This document shows, piece by piece, positions 9,010 through 18,942 of a DNA stretch of 64,000 nucleotides. Position numbers and translations under genes: made by a program. The DNA is from Pirellulales bacterium (GTDB lineage Bacteria > Planctomycetota > Planctomycetia > Pirellulales > JACPPG01). The notes beneath the pieces are model-generated. The model worked only from the letters and a program-made list of their open reading frames with translations, had not been told where the DNA came from and did not search any database. Where the stretch lies: assembly GCA_036499395.1 (NCBI GenBank), contig DASYDW010000122.1:186001-250000 (forward strand), in the 5' to 3' direction. Each line of letters opens with the position of its first letter. Position 1 is the stretch's first letter.

Positions 9010-9175
9010 CGAGCATTCCTTCATTCGCTGGCGATCATTCGGAGTGAGGCCGACTGAATAGCATGATAATGCTCGCGATAGCCGTTGGGGAGCGCGTCCC
9101 GAACGAGCCGCGACTCCTCACGGGCAACGCATCTGCGCGCTTCGATAGGATTGGCCGCGTGGTGGTCGGCCAACA

Positions 9176-9412
9176 CTACCCGGCGAAGCGAACCAGATCG
9201 GCCATCGAGGGAGCACCAATTGCCAGGATCTCTCCTTCGGGCGTCGGATTGGGATTGGCCGTCGTTAGCATTTCCCACAGCGTTTGCTGGCGACGGTTGG
9301 CCACGAGCTGCCGATACCGACGCGTCTCGTTCGACCAGGATGCTTGCATCCGGCGGCAGGAATCCTTAATGGGGCTCTCTTTCCTCAGACGATTCGATAG
9401 AGTGCGCGACAT
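9176..9412 (-). CDS. small uncharacterised protein (78 aa)
   Basis: I do not recognise a family. The case for a real gene is a near-perfect ribosome binding site, AGGAGGA, 8 nt before the ATG, and a basic amphipathic N-terminal half (RLRKESPIKDSCRRM, then SNETRRYRQLVANRRQQ) likely to be helical. The C-terminal half is Pro/Gly-rich and ends MADLVRFAG. It lies alone between msrB and the carboxylesterase gene, all on the minus strand. The opposite-strand frame over the same DNA has no comparable start signal. Confidence 0.6.
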   Translation of the reverse strand: MSRTLSNRLRKESPIKDSCRRMQASWSNETRRYRQLVANRRQQTLWEMLTTANPNPTPEGEILAIGAPSMADLVRFAG

Positions 9413-9674
9413 GGTTCGATTCCTCCTGAAACTGATTGCCTAGCCGCCCATACCGGCCGCTCGATTTGGCGTGCCATGCATTGGGCGTTGCTGCGAATTG
9501 CAATTGGCGCGCCAAACGTCTCGCAATTGGGAAATCGCCAGGCGACGAAGTGTTTCTCTCGGCTTTTGGTTACCAGAGAGAGGAATAGTGGCAGCCGCGC
9601 AGCCAGCAAACTGACGCCGCCAGCTCGCAACGCGAAGGGAGCCGTGCAAGGCTTTCACGGTACACAAACGATAG

Positions 9675-11294
9675 CTACGGCTTGTCGCGTTTCGCGGCGT
9701 AATACTTCTCGAAGAAGTTGCACTGGGCTTCAAGCAGCGCATGCTCGGGCCTTACCGCGTCACCGAATTCGAGATAGCTTTGCGAGGCCGCGTCGTACCG
9801 CTTCCAGGTGGGGAGCGAACCGCCGTTGGGGTCGCCTGTAGCCGCGAAACGAACCCAGGCGCCGGAAACGTCTTCGGCGAGCTTGCGGTCGACGTCCGTG
9901 AATGGCCACTCTACTACCGGCAGATTATTGAAGACGTACAGAATCTCGGCCGCGTGATAAGCACCTACTTCGGCACTCCGCGGCGACGGCGGTACGTGCG
10001 AGAAGTAATATTGATAGGCCTTATTGCCTGAGCGTTCGGCCAGACGGGCCCAGGTGCGCATCTCCCAGGTGAACCATTCGTCGCGTATGCCCGCCAGGAA
10101 TGCTGAACGAACGTCTTCGTCTGTCTTGGCCGGGTAAGCGGCCAGGAAATCATCAGCCAGGTCGCCGTATTTGGCGCGCACAGCGGCGGTGTAGGCGTCG
10201 ATCGTCTTGGGAGTCGGCCCTGGGAACAAAGTTGTCCCTTCGTCGGCCGTGGAACCGACAATTACGGGCACCGGGTTTTGCTTGCCAGCGGCGAAGATTG
10301 CGTAAACATCGTAGGGCAGGATCCAGCCATCGACGTTGGGACGAATGCGTATGCCCGTTTTGTCGGCCGCGGCCAACAGTTCCTCAGCGGATTTAGCGCG
10401 CAGGGCTACCGCCGGATCGTCGGCCGTATCACAGTCAAGCTCGCGTGCCAGACGCTCACCGACCTTTTCGGCCGAGGGGACGCCGTGCCGTTCCTCTTTC
10501 AAAAATGGCATTGGCGCGAACGCGCCGCCACTTTGTCCTATCGCGCCGTGAAACAATCCCTTGGCTAGCGGCGAAGCGACCAGGTAGCAAACGCTCCACG
10601 ATCCGGCCGACTCGCCGAAGATCGTCACTCGCGCTGGATCGCCACCGAAGCTGGCGATGTTTCGTTTAACCCACTCGAGCGCCGCGATCTGGTCGAGCAT
10701 GCCGTAATTGCCCGACGAGGCGTGATCCGATTCCTTGCTCAAGGCCGGTAATGCCAAAAAACCGAACGGGCCCAGACGGTAGTTCAGCGTGACAACCACC
10801 GCCCCTTGTCGCGCAAGAGAAGTGCCGTCGTAGGGGGGGATCGAGCCTGAGCCGCGCGTCAGCGCGCCGCCATGAATCCACACCAGTACGGGCCGCTTCT
10901 CAGTGTTGCTCTTGGCCGCGGTCCAGACGTTCAGGAAGAGACAGTCTTCGCTCTGCGGCTGCGGCTTTTGCACATACATCGACCCTTCGGGATAGGGCGC
11001 TTGCGGGCAGACGGCGCCGAACTTCGTGGCGTCGCGCGTCCCTTCCCAGACCACGATCGGCTGCGGCGACTGCCAGCGCCGCGCGCCCACCGGTGGAGCG
11101 GCGAAGGGGATTCCCTTGTAGCTACGTATGCCATGCTGATCGACAGCACCGACGATTTTGCCACCTTCGACGGTGAGGGGCTCTTCAGCCCTGGCCGTTT
11201 GAGCCAGAATCGCTGCCCCTGGTCCGACTAGGAGCAGGAGCGAGGCCTGTATGCAAAACGCCGAACGAAATTGAACGCGCAACGATGTGGGCAT
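9675..11294 (-). CDS. secreted carboxylesterase family protein
   Basis: A 539-residue type-B carboxylesterase (alpha/beta-hydrolase). It has a signal peptide (about 1-36, ending TARAEEP), the oxyanion-hole motif HGGA at 141-144, EDCLFLNVW at 116-124, and the nucleophile elbow GESAG with Ser229. The family hydrolyses carboxylic esters; the natural substrate cannot be inferred. ATG 11294 is preferred to GTG 11303 because GAGGTGG lies 5 nt upstream. It is divergent from the penicillin acylase gene, with about 270 nt between them and no recognised operator. Confidence 0.92.
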   Translation of the reverse strand: MPTSLRVQFRSAFCIQASLLLLVGPGAAILAQTARAEEPLTVEGGKIVGAVDQHGIRSYKGIPFAAPPVGARRWQSPQPIVVWEGTRDATKFGAVCPQAPYPEGSMYVQKPQPQSEDCLFLNVWTAAKSNTEKRPVLVWIHGGALTRGSGSIPPYDGTSLARQGAVVVTLNYRLGPFGFLALPALSKESDHASSGNYGMLDQIAALEWVKRNIASFGGDPARVTIFGESAGSWSVCYLVASPLAKGLFHGAIGQSGGAFAPMPFLKEERHGVPSAEKVGERLARELDCDTADDPAVALRAKSAEELLAAADKTGIRIRPNVDGWILPYDVYAIFAAGKQNPVPVIVGSTADEGTTLFPGPTPKTIDAYTAAVRAKYGDLADDFLAAYPAKTDEDVRSAFLAGIRDEWFTWEMRTWARLAERSGNKAYQYYFSHVPPSPRSAEVGAYHAAEILYVFNNLPVVEWPFTDVDRKLAEDVSGAWVRFAATGDPNGGSLPTWKRYDAASQSYLEFGDAVRPEHALLEAQCNFFEKYYAAKRDKP

Positions 11295-11568
11295 GACAAC
11301 CACCTCGACGAGTGTGAACGAAGTATCGACGAAGAAAGGGGCGCGAGCGGCCGCGGCGTATTGTCCGGCGCATCGTGAGTCGTGGCAACATGCAGGACTC
11401 CGGATTCATCGACACGGCGTCGATTGTGGAAAGCAATGAATAGCAACCGCCGAGAGGCTCGCCCGGCAAGTTTATTGAAGCCGTCAGTCGTGGCGGCTAA
11501 GCTGCGCTCGGCGTTGTGGCCGGGCGATGGGCACCTGGTGCAGTTCAATACGGGTGGAGTCACTTTTC

Positions 11569-13731
11569 ATGGCACGACATCGACAAGTCAAATGTGGTGT
11601 AGGCGTCTCGCTTTTGATCGGGGCCGTGACTGTTGTACTGTCGACGGTCGGGCTAGCCGCCGATGCGCCGCCTTTGGCAAAGCGAGTGCAGATCCAGCGG
11701 ACGCAATACGGCGTGCCGCATATCACGGGCGACACTCTGGGTGCCGCGGCGTTCGGCCTGGGCTATTGCCAGGCCGAGGATCATTGTCTGGACATTATGC
11801 GCGGTGTTTTGGCAGTTCGCGGCACGCTGGCCGACTCTTTCGGCGCAGGGGAAGAGAGCAAAAACGTCGAGTCGGATTTCTTCAATCGCCAGTTTCGCGT
11901 TTACGAGCGCTCGATTGCCTCGTATCACACGCTGGATCCCGACTATCGCGAGATGCTCGCCGGATTCGCCGGAGGACTGAACTTCTTCGCCGGCCGGCAC
12001 CGCGACCAGTTGCCGCCGTGGATGCCTGAGGTCACGGCGCATGACATTGCCGCGTATGGTGTCGCTGGCGTGATGCGGTTTGCATTTAATCGCAACAACA
12101 TCTTGAAAGAGTTTCTGGCCGAGCAGAATGTAAAGACGGCCATGTTCGATCACGAGCCGGACGAAACCATGACGGGCTCGAACATGTGGGCCTTTGCTCC
12201 CAGTCGTAGCGAGTCGGGGCACGCGATGCTGATGGGCAATCCGCACCAGCCGTGGGCGCCGGTTTCGACCTATTACGAAGCCCATGTGATCGTGCCGGGG
12301 CGGATGAACTTTTACGGCTCGACATTCATCGGGCGCCCGATCCTCACTAGCGGCTGGAACGAACATTTGGGTTGGTCGCACACGGTGAACCAGCCTGACC
12401 TGGAGGAAATCTACGAAGTCGCTCTCGATCCGGCGCGGCCGGATCATTACCTGTTTGACGGCGGATCAGTGCCGCTTACGCGCGACGACGTGACGATCAG
12501 CATTCGCTCCGGCACCGACCGCACTGATAGTATGCGCACGTTCTGGCATGCACCTCTTGGACCTGTCGTATATCGCACCGATAAGAAAGCGTACATCCTG
12601 CGCAATGCCAGCTACGAGAACTATCGGCCTTACGAGCAATGGCTGAGGATGTCGCAGGCAAAGAATCTCGACGAGTTCCGCAGCACGCTCGCATTGAATC
12701 TGCTGCCAATGTTCAACATTTGCTATGCAGATCGGGTCGGTAATATCTTCTTCATTTGGAACGGCACCGTTCCGGACCTGCCCCACCCGGCCCATCGTGC
12801 CGAACCTGTACCTGCCGCGGGTACGGCCGATGTTTGGACGCGGATTCATGGCACGGACGAGTTGCCACAGCTTTTGAATCCGCGTGGCGGCTACGTGCAG
12901 AACTGCAATTCTCCGCCCTATTTGACGAACTTACGGGTACCGTTGGATCCGGCGAGGTTCCCCACCCATTTTTCGCCGAATGACCTTAGTCTGCGTACGC
13001 AGCACAGCCTGCAACTGATCGATAACGATCGCAAGCTGTCGTTGGACGAAGTCATTCGCCTGAAGCACAGCCCAAGGATGTTGCTGGCGGATCGGGTGAA
13101 GAAGGACTTGATCGAGGTGATGCGTGCGACTGGTCCCACGGCCGAGGTCGAAGCGGCACTAACGATTTTAGACAAGTGGGACAACACCGTGGCCGCGGGT
13201 AGTCGGGGCGGGGCATTGTTCGCCGCCTGGTGGGATCGGTATTACGACAAGGCGAAGGAAACGTTTTCCTTAGCCTGGAACGCCGCCGAGCCGATGACCA
13301 CGCCACGCGGCCTGGCGGATCGTGAGCGCGCTGTGAAGGCATTTGGCCGCGGACTTGATGACGTGATAAGCTCCTACGGGGCGACGGACATCTCTTGGGG
13401 CGACGCGCATCGGATTCGCAAAGGCAACGTCGATTTGCCGGTTTCGGGCGGACCGGGCTTGATGGGTTGCTTTCGCGTGATCGAATTCCGCAAAGACCAC
13501 GATCGGCGGATGGTGGCCAACAGCGGCGACAGCTTCGTCTTTGCCGTGGAGTTCAGCGATCCGCCGCGTGCGTTTACCAACGTCGCCTACAGCCAGAGTG
13601 GTGTGTCGGACTCGCCACATTTTGCGGACCAGGCACCGTTATTCAGCGCCAATCGCTTGAAGCCCGCCGCTTTCACCGCTGAGGAGATCAAAGCCCAAGC
13701 CATCAAGTCGTATCGGCCGGGCGAAGAATGA
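11569..13731 (+). CDS. penicillin acylase family (Ntn) amidohydrolase, secreted
   Basis: A 720-residue protein from the ATG at MARHRQ, chosen because a signal peptide follows directly (residues 10-30, ending GLAADAP). The alpha-like part has VQIQRTQYGVPHI and GLGYCQAEDH. The predicted autoproteolytic nucleophile is Ser204 in TGSNMWAFAPSRS, which would begin the beta chain. Members cleave acyl amide bonds in beta-lactams, acyl-homoserine lactones or aculeacin; the specific substrate is unknown. The stop codon overlaps an upstream in-frame start of the following protease gene, so the two may be cotranscribed. Confidence 0.92.
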   Translation: MARHRQVKCGVGVSLLIGAVTVVLSTVGLAADAPPLAKRVQIQRTQYGVPHITGDTLGAAAFGLGYCQAEDHCLDIMRGVLAVRGTLADSFGAGEESKNVESDFFNRQFRVYERSIASYHTLDPDYREMLAGFAGGLNFFAGRHRDQLPPWMPEVTAHDIAAYGVAGVMRFAFNRNNILKEFLAEQNVKTAMFDHEPDETMTGSNMWAFAPSRSESGHAMLMGNPHQPWAPVSTYYEAHVIVPGRMNFYGSTFIGRPILTSGWNEHLGWSHTVNQPDLEEIYEVALDPARPDHYLFDGGSVPLTRDDVTISIRSGTDRTDSMRTFWHAPLGPVVYRTDKKAYILRNASYENYRPYEQWLRMSQAKNLDEFRSTLALNLLPMFNICYADRVGNIFFIWNGTVPDLPHPAHRAEPVPAAGTADVWTRIHGTDELPQLLNPRGGYVQNCNSPPYLTNLRVPLDPARFPTHFSPNDLSLRTQHSLQLIDNDRKLSLDEVIRLKHSPRMLLADRVKKDLIEVMRATGPTAEVEAALTILDKWDNTVAAGSRGGALFAAWWDRYYDKAKETFSLAWNAAEPMTTPRGLADRERAVKAFGRGLDDVISSYGATDISWGDAHRIRKGNVDLPVSGGPGLMGCFRVIEFRKDHDRRMVANSGDSFVFAVEFSDPPRAFTNVAYSQSGVSDSPHFADQAPLFSANRLKPAAFTAEEIKAQAIKSYRPGEE

Positions 13732-13871
13732 CGTCGGATCTTTGGCGGCAATCGAATTACCGAGTAGCGATCGCGACGCATAGCGCCCGCTCGGTTGCAA
13801 CGTTACATCTGTTGCCTCAGAATAACGGAAGCATTCCCACGTCCATGATTCCTTCGCACCCTCAGGCTTGT

Positions 13872-15401
13872 ATGACGCGATTGCACGCGACCCGAAAAGT
13901 TCATCTGCGTTTCCTGGGAGCGTTTTGCATAGCGTGGACCGCAAGTTCGCTTGGACACAATCTCCCGGCAAAGGCCGAGCAGGACGCCATTCGCCCGTCG
14001 GTCGTCAAAATCCATACGACACAGCGATTGCCCGACTTCTTCCGGCCGTGGACGAAATCCTCGTCGCGTGAAATGTCGGGAACCGGATTTGTCATCGACG
14101 GCAAGCGTATCCTGACCAACGCCCATGTGGTGGGATATCCGAGCCAGATTTACGTGCAGCCGTACCAATCGGCCGAGAAATTTCTGGCCAAGGTGGTGGC
14201 GATCGCCACGCCAATCGACCTGGCGATTCTCAGCGTCGAAGACGAGACGTTCTTCGACGACCGGCCGGCGCTGTCGCTCGACGAGGGATTGCCGCGTGTG
14301 AAGGCGCCGGTCAACGTGTATGGCTTTCCCGTCGGCGGCGATCAGATGAGCGTCACCGAAGGCATCTCGTCGCGCGTCGAGTACACGGGCTATTATTTCG
14401 GCGTCTCCGGTTTACGAATTCAAATCGATGCCGCGCTGAATCCGGGAAACAGTGGCGGTCCGGCCATTTCGGACGGTCGTGTCATCGGGGTGGCCTTTAG
14501 CGGGCTGACCACGGCCGACAATATCGGTTATTTGATTCCAGCCGAGGAAGTACGTACTTTTCTCAGCGATGTTGCCGACGGCCATTACGATGGTAAGCAG
14601 CAATTGTGGGAGGAGTTTCAAACCACGGAGAATGACGCCCTGCGCACGTGGCTGAAAATTCCCAAGGAGGCCGGCGGGTGCATGATCACCCGATCTCGCA
14701 AGAGCGAAACTGAACTCCCGCTGCACGAGCATGATGTCGTGACGCAGATCGGTCCGCACGTACTCGACCGCAGCGGAAATGTGCGGCTAGGAGACGACCT
14801 GCAGGTCATGTTCACCTACTACGTGCCCAAGCTGGCGCATGATGGCATCGTGCCGCTGACGGTGTTGCGCGGAGGGGAATCGATTGCGATCGATGCGCCG
14901 GTCGCGGCGCGTCGCCCACGCGTGATACCGCGTTTAGACGGCGCTTATCCCTCGTATTTCATCCTGGGACCGATGGTGTTCACGACCGCCAGCGCGGAAC
15001 TGGTCGGCGGCATCTTCAGCGATCAGCGCTACCTGGCGTTCATGTCTGGTAAGAAGAGCCCGCTGGTGTCGCGCGTGAATGATCAGCCGGCTTTCGAAGG
15101 AGAGGAACTGGTAATGATTCCCTCTCCGTTCTTTTCGCACCGATTGACCAAGGGATACGATTCGCCGGCGCTGCACGTCGTGGCAAAAGTAAACGACGTA
15201 CCGGTAAAGAACCTGGCGCACCTGGTCGAGTTGCTGCGTGACAGCAAGGACGAGTTTCTGGAATTCCAATTCGCCGAGACCGAAGTCGAGACGCTGGTCT
15301 TCCGTCGGCAAGAGATGTTCGACGCGACCGAAGATATCCTGACCGACAACGGCGTGCGCAAGCAGTACTCGGACGACTTGCATGCCGTTTGGAAAAAGTG
15401 A
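13872..15401 (+). CDS. HtrA/DegP-like trypsin-type serine protease, exported
   Basis: A 509-residue protein. The ATG at MTRLHATRK is preferred because a signal peptide follows (about 10-35, ending AKAEQD); an ATG at 13728 would extend it by 48 nondescript residues. The catalytic triad is visible: His85 in LTNAHVVG, Asp116 in PIDLAIL and Ser194 in NPGNSGGPA. The C-terminal half (about 230-500) resembles the PDZ-like and extra domains of the plant Deg/HtrA-like subgroup rather than classic DegP. Probable role: periplasmic protein quality control. No strong ribosome binding site was seen for either start. Confidence 0.88.
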   Translation: MTRLHATRKVHLRFLGAFCIAWTASSLGHNLPAKAEQDAIRPSVVKIHTTQRLPDFFRPWTKSSSREMSGTGFVIDGKRILTNAHVVGYPSQIYVQPYQSAEKFLAKVVAIATPIDLAILSVEDETFFDDRPALSLDEGLPRVKAPVNVYGFPVGGDQMSVTEGISSRVEYTGYYFGVSGLRIQIDAALNPGNSGGPAISDGRVIGVAFSGLTTADNIGYLIPAEEVRTFLSDVADGHYDGKQQLWEEFQTTENDALRTWLKIPKEAGGCMITRSRKSETELPLHEHDVVTQIGPHVLDRSGNVRLGDDLQVMFTYYVPKLAHDGIVPLTVLRGGESIAIDAPVAARRPRVIPRLDGAYPSYFILGPMVFTTASAELVGGIFSDQRYLAFMSGKKSPLVSRVNDQPAFEGEELVMIPSPFFSHRLTKGYDSPALHVVAKVNDVPVKNLAHLVELLRDSKDEFLEFQFAETEVETLVFRRQEMFDATEDILTDNGVRKQYSDDLHAVWKK

Positions 15402-15581
15402 GTACGACAACGCCTGTTTCTTCGTAAGTCGCGGCGAAAGCCGAGCCGCGGGAGTTGTGCTCCCGATTCGCGTGCTGGCGCTGAGGTTGCCGACTTCCTA
15501 CGGGCGCGCATCGGCAAACCGACAAGCCGTTGCCGCGACACGTATTGCCGACCACGACACTTTTCTAGGCAACGAATCTGA

Positions 15582-16628
15582 TCAGCGGGCAACGTCGCCT
15601 GATAGGGCCCGTTCGGCTTTCGCCTGCTTGGTCGGGCCAACGGGCACGGCTTCGATCGTGGCAAGGTTATCCCCTCCGCGTGCGCCGCCGACGATCAGGA
15701 TTTCGTCGCCGTGTGGCACCAGGCGATGCACGATGCGCGGTTTCAGCTTTACAACGAAATCCCACTTGTTGCCGGCTTCGTCCAGCCGTAGGAGCGAACC
15801 GTCCGCGACGCTGGCGTACAGGTTATTTCCCAACGCACAGGACGCGGGCGCGAATCCGTTATGATCCGCGCCTGGCAGTTCGGGGGCAGTGCTCCATTTC
15901 TTGGTGACCGGGTCGTAAATGTCAACGCGTCGTAGCGGCTGATTATCCTCGTTGAATCCGCCGATGACGAAGATTCGCCCGCCGTGAACGGCGACGATCA
16001 AAGCACGCCGCTGGAAGGGCTGCTCGATCTCATGCCAGGTGGGCTCCTTGCCCTGCAGGTCGAGCACGAGAGCCTTGTCGAGCCAATCCTCGCCGTCCTC
16101 GCCGCGCATGTTCCAGCCTCCGAGGACGTACAGTTTGCCGTCGATGATGGCCACGTCGTGTGACGACCGTGGCACTGGCAGGGAAGGCAGCGCCTGCCAC
16201 TTGCCGGACGCCGGATCAAAGCAGGTGACGTCCGCTACCGAATGATTGTCGGTCGGATCACCAGGCTTATTGCGCGGTTCCATGCCGCCGATGCGGTAGA
16301 CCTTGCCGGCGTGGCTGGCCAGATTCATGCCTTGCAGTCCGGGACCGCCCGGGAGTTCTTCCCACGCCTTTCCGTCGGCCAGCTTCAAGCGCGCGAAGCG
16401 ACCGGAAACAGCCTCGGTCGAGTAAGTGTGTACGCGGGCGATGTGGCCGCCGTATGTGTACAGCCAGCCGTCGCAGCCGACAGCGCCGAAACTGGACGCC
16501 GCCACGGGCATGTCGGCGTAATGCTTCGCCGGGGGCGTTTCTTCGGCGAATGTGGAGGTCGACATCCCCACCGGCAGCATCGCAAGCAGCAGGCAAGGTA
16601 CGGCATAAACGAATTGGCGAATGGACAT
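15582..16628 (-). CDS. secreted Kelch-repeat beta-propeller protein
   Basis: A 348-residue protein with a signal peptide (about 1-28, ending STFAEET). Kelch blades are visible with paired glycines: GCDGWLYTYGGH, AGKVYRIGGMEP, IIDGKLYVLGGWN, HGGRIFVIGGFNED and HGDEILIVGGARGG, with the usual conserved Trp/Pro positions (DPASGKWQALPSLPVPR, DPVTKKWSTAPELPG). It probably binds a protein or glycan in the envelope. It is the third gene leftward from the Fur-like promoter at 18866-18839 and lies 89 nt after the DUF4198 gene, so cotranscription is plausible but not shown. AAGG lies 10 nt before the ATG. Confidence 0.88.
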   Translation of the reverse strand: MSIRQFVYAVPCLLLAMLPVGMSTSTFAEETPPAKHYADMPVAASSFGAVGCDGWLYTYGGHIARVHTYSTEAVSGRFARLKLADGKAWEELPGGPGLQGMNLASHAGKVYRIGGMEPRNKPGDPTDNHSVADVTCFDPASGKWQALPSLPVPRSSHDVAIIDGKLYVLGGWNMRGEDGEDWLDKALVLDLQGKEPTWHEIEQPFQRRALIVAVHGGRIFVIGGFNEDNQPLRRVDIYDPVTKKWSTAPELPGADHNGFAPASCALGNNLYASVADGSLLRLDEAGNKWDFVVKLKPRIVHRLVPHGDEILIVGGARGGDNLATIEAVPVGPTKQAKAERALSGDVAR

Positions 16629-16717
16629 GAATAACTGGCCTTAAAAAATGGGTTCGGAATTTGGGCGGTTGTATTGCTGTGCCCTACAGCGGGTACGCCG
16701 CTTCGTAGGTTAGCGGC

Positions 16718-17428
16718 TTATTTTGCAACGCCAACGTCAATCACGAGCGTCGCGTAATGTCGTGTTTCTTCAAAAGGTTTGCCACCGCTTTCGCCCCCTT
16801 TGGCTTCGAAGTGGCGCGTCCAGGCACCAAAACGGCCTGTCTGAGGAAAGGTGGTCGTCTGGCCAGCGGCGTCGGTCATAGTCTTTGTCCGCTCGCCGTC
16901 GGGCAGAACCACGTTCACTTCCGCGTTGGCCACAGGCTTGCCCTGCGCTACGACGCGGAAGGCGACCGCCCCTGCTTTGCCGATTGAAATGATCTCGACG
17001 GGGGCCTTGTCCCCGAGCGAGGCGTGCGGATCGAATGCGTCGCCAAGGATCGTCTTCGGATGATAAACCAGCAGAAAGGGCTTGGTGTTGCCGCGTTGCA
17101 TAACCCCCAAGTCCGCGATGCCATGGACGACGCGCTGGCCGTGGCCCGGGAGCTCGGTCTCGGCGCTGTCATCGGCGGTTTTGCGAAGCACCAGCGGTGC
17201 ATCATGACCGCTTTCATCGCGAACATACAGTTTGGCGTTGTCCTTCAAGATCAAGTCGACCTCGGCGTCAGGCGAAAGATCTTCGCTGAGAACGACTTTG
17301 GCCTTGGCCCCGTCCGCCTGCGGGACGACAAATACGAAATGGGCCTGGGCTACATCCGCCATGCCGCATAGCGTTGCCAGCAGCAGCCAACGGGTCATTG
17401 GTTTTGCATTTCGACGGTGAGATAGCAA
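16718..17428 (-). CDS. DUF4198 (NikM-like) domain exported protein
   Basis: About 236 residues. After an N-terminal signal (TRWLLLATLCG...VAQA) the mature chain starts AHFVFVVPQ, with the His near the new N-terminus that typifies DUF4198 proteins. A second module near the end (GKPVANAEVNVVLPDGERTK) is an Ig/transthyretin-like repeat. DUF4198 proteins are often found near metal transport genes, and some are predicted metal-binding accessory proteins. The TTG at 17428 has GGAGG about 8 nt before it; the ATG at 17398 has none. It is second in the leftward transcript from the Fur-like promoter, which fits a metal-related role by inference. Confidence 0.75.
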   Translation of the reverse strand: MLSHRRNAKPMTRWLLLATLCGMADVAQAHFVFVVPQADGAKAKVVLSEDLSPDAEVDLILKDNAKLYVRDESGHDAPLVLRKTADDSAETELPGHGQRVVHGIADLGVMQRGNTKPFLLVYHPKTILGDAFDPHASLGDKAPVEIISIGKAGAVAFRVVAQGKPVANAEVNVVLPDGERTKTMTDAAGQTTTFPQTGRFGAWTRHFEAKGGESGGKPFEETRHYATLVIDVGVAK

Positions 17429-17612
17429 AACGGAACTCCTCCGCGGCAATGGTGCGCCGCAATTGAGAGCAACCGTCGTGCCGGGCTGGCCCCTAACAGC
17501 TACGCCAGCCCGGGCACGACGTTTAGTTACGACGGAACGCTTGGGCATTCCGTTACCGATCGAACTTGGATTGGGCAGAATCATCCGTGTTTGCCTCGTC
17601 GTTGAAAAGTGA

Positions 17613-18407
17613 TTACGAACGCGATTCCTTGCGGCGGCGCACGTTCCATAGCACGACCGACCCCAGGCCGGCCATCAGGCTCAGCGCGACGGTCGACGGT
17701 TCGGGCACGGCAGACGCGTGAGTATCGACCGACACGGCTTCGATGGCCGCGGACGTGACGCCCCAACCCAAGGTCAGCGTCAGACTGGACGTGTCTTGCG
17801 GAAGGGTGAAAGTCCACAGATTGTCGACCGTGTAAGCAGTGCCTAGTCCACCGAAGTCCGAGCCACCGTCATTGAAGGCCTGGGAGTACGCATAAGACGG
17901 CAAAGTGTTTACCTGGAACGAATGGGCGTTGCCGCCTGGATCGGTATACGTCGCAGTCAGGTTGGTCGGATCGATCAGGCTGCCGAATGACTGCACTTCG
18001 ATCGAAACACGGAGGTTGTGCCCCGCCTGGTTGTAGCCGGGAATTACAACCACGGGGGTCAACACACCGCTAAACGAGTAAATATCTGTGCCTGCTTGAA
18101 AGGCGCCGTCGCCGGGTGCGGTGCTGTCGTAGAAGACCGGCTGCACGGATCCGCCAGCGTTCGGATTCAACAGCGTCGGAGCGGCCAACGGGCTGCCCGA
18201 GGTGGGGACCGAGGCGGTGGGGGACATCGAGTTCCATTCTTGATACGTGCTGAGATTGGCCGTGGCCTGAGCGTTGGTGGTCGGACGCCCCCAGACCGGC
18301 AGCACGGGCGTGTTTAGCGCTCCGGCATGGGCCAAATTGCTCGTGATGGTCAATGAAACAAGCGTCATCGTGGCGTAAAAATATTTTCCGACAAACGTCC
18401 GCGTCAT
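17613..18407 (-). CDS. PEP-CTERM sorting-domain surface protein
   Basis: A 264-residue protein with a Sec signal (about 10-28, SLTITSNLAHAG). The C-terminus is a PEP-CTERM signal: AVPEPSTVALSLMAGLGSVV, a hydrophobic helix, then RRRKESRS. Such proteins are handled by an exosortase and deposited at the cell surface. The middle region is Thr/Ser/Gly/Asn-rich with beta-strand character and has no recognised family. AAGGA lies 9 nt before the ATG. It is the first gene downstream of the leftward Fur-like promoter, although the implied leader is about 425 nt. Its function is unknown. Confidence 0.88.
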   Translation of the reverse strand: MTRTFVGKYFYATMTLVSLTITSNLAHAGALNTPVLPVWGRPTTNAQATANLSTYQEWNSMSPTASVPTSGSPLAAPTLLNPNAGGSVQPVFYDSTAPGDGAFQAGTDIYSFSGVLTPVVVIPGYNQAGHNLRVSIEVQSFGSLIDPTNLTATYTDPGGNAHSFQVNTLPSYAYSQAFNDGGSDFGGLGTAYTVDNLWTFTLPQDTSSLTLTLGWGVTSAAIEAVSVDTHASAVPEPSTVALSLMAGLGSVVLWNVRRRKESRS

Positions 18408-18814
18408 GTATATGTGTCCTTCAAAGGTGGATTATCAGATCACTGGCCGATTAAGCCTGGCAAAAGCACGTCGAATTGTTGCTTTGCATTAGCGTCTCTC
18501 CCGCATTTCTTGTCGTCGCGACAGGCCACGTTCCGGGCGTTAACCGGGCGAGCGGCTAGCGGGCCAATGGCTGGTGAACTGCTTTGATGGACACGAATCA
18601 AACGTAAAGAGCGTCCCTACGGAAAAAGCGATAAGCCCGCTGCGTATTTTGAAAAAACACGTTCGCTCTGGCCGCGAGGGCCCACCTCGAAATAGCCATT
18701 GAGCGAAGAGCTTCGCGATGCCGCGCGGGCAACTCTTGGTTGCTGCGCTTAAGAGAGGCGGGCGGGCGAGAGATTAGCTGGCGAGCCGCTCTGTCTGAGG
18801 ACTCAAATCTTTAT
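18408..18814 (-). other. long leader between the leftward promoter and the PEP-CTERM gene
   Basis: About 407 nt with no convincing gene on either strand. If the promoter at 18866-18839 serves the PEP-CTERM gene, this is its 5' untranslated leader. I could not recognise a riboswitch or a transcription attenuator in it. A small unrecognised gene cannot be excluded. Confidence 0.4.
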
Positions 18815-18866
18815 TGATACTGAGTCTCACTGGCACGCATTTTAGTTGCGTGGACGTTGCTGTCAA
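18815..18866 (-). promoter_or_regulatory. leftward promoter with Fur-like operator
   Basis: On the minus strand TTGACA (18866-18861), a 16-bp spacer and TAAAAT (18844-18839) form a strong promoter. Nine bases past the -10 lies TGAGACT-C-AGTATCA (18829-18815), a 7-1-7 inverted repeat with 6 of 7 pairs matching. A 7-1-7 arrangement with outer TGA/TCA is the layout of Fur-family boxes. The position at the transcription start suits a repressor. Confidence 0.65.
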
Positions 18867-18942
18867 GAACTTTGTTCCAAGGGGTAACCCCGGAACTTCC
18901 CCGGAAAAGCCGCAAGTTTTGCGCGATATCGGCAGAAGTCGC

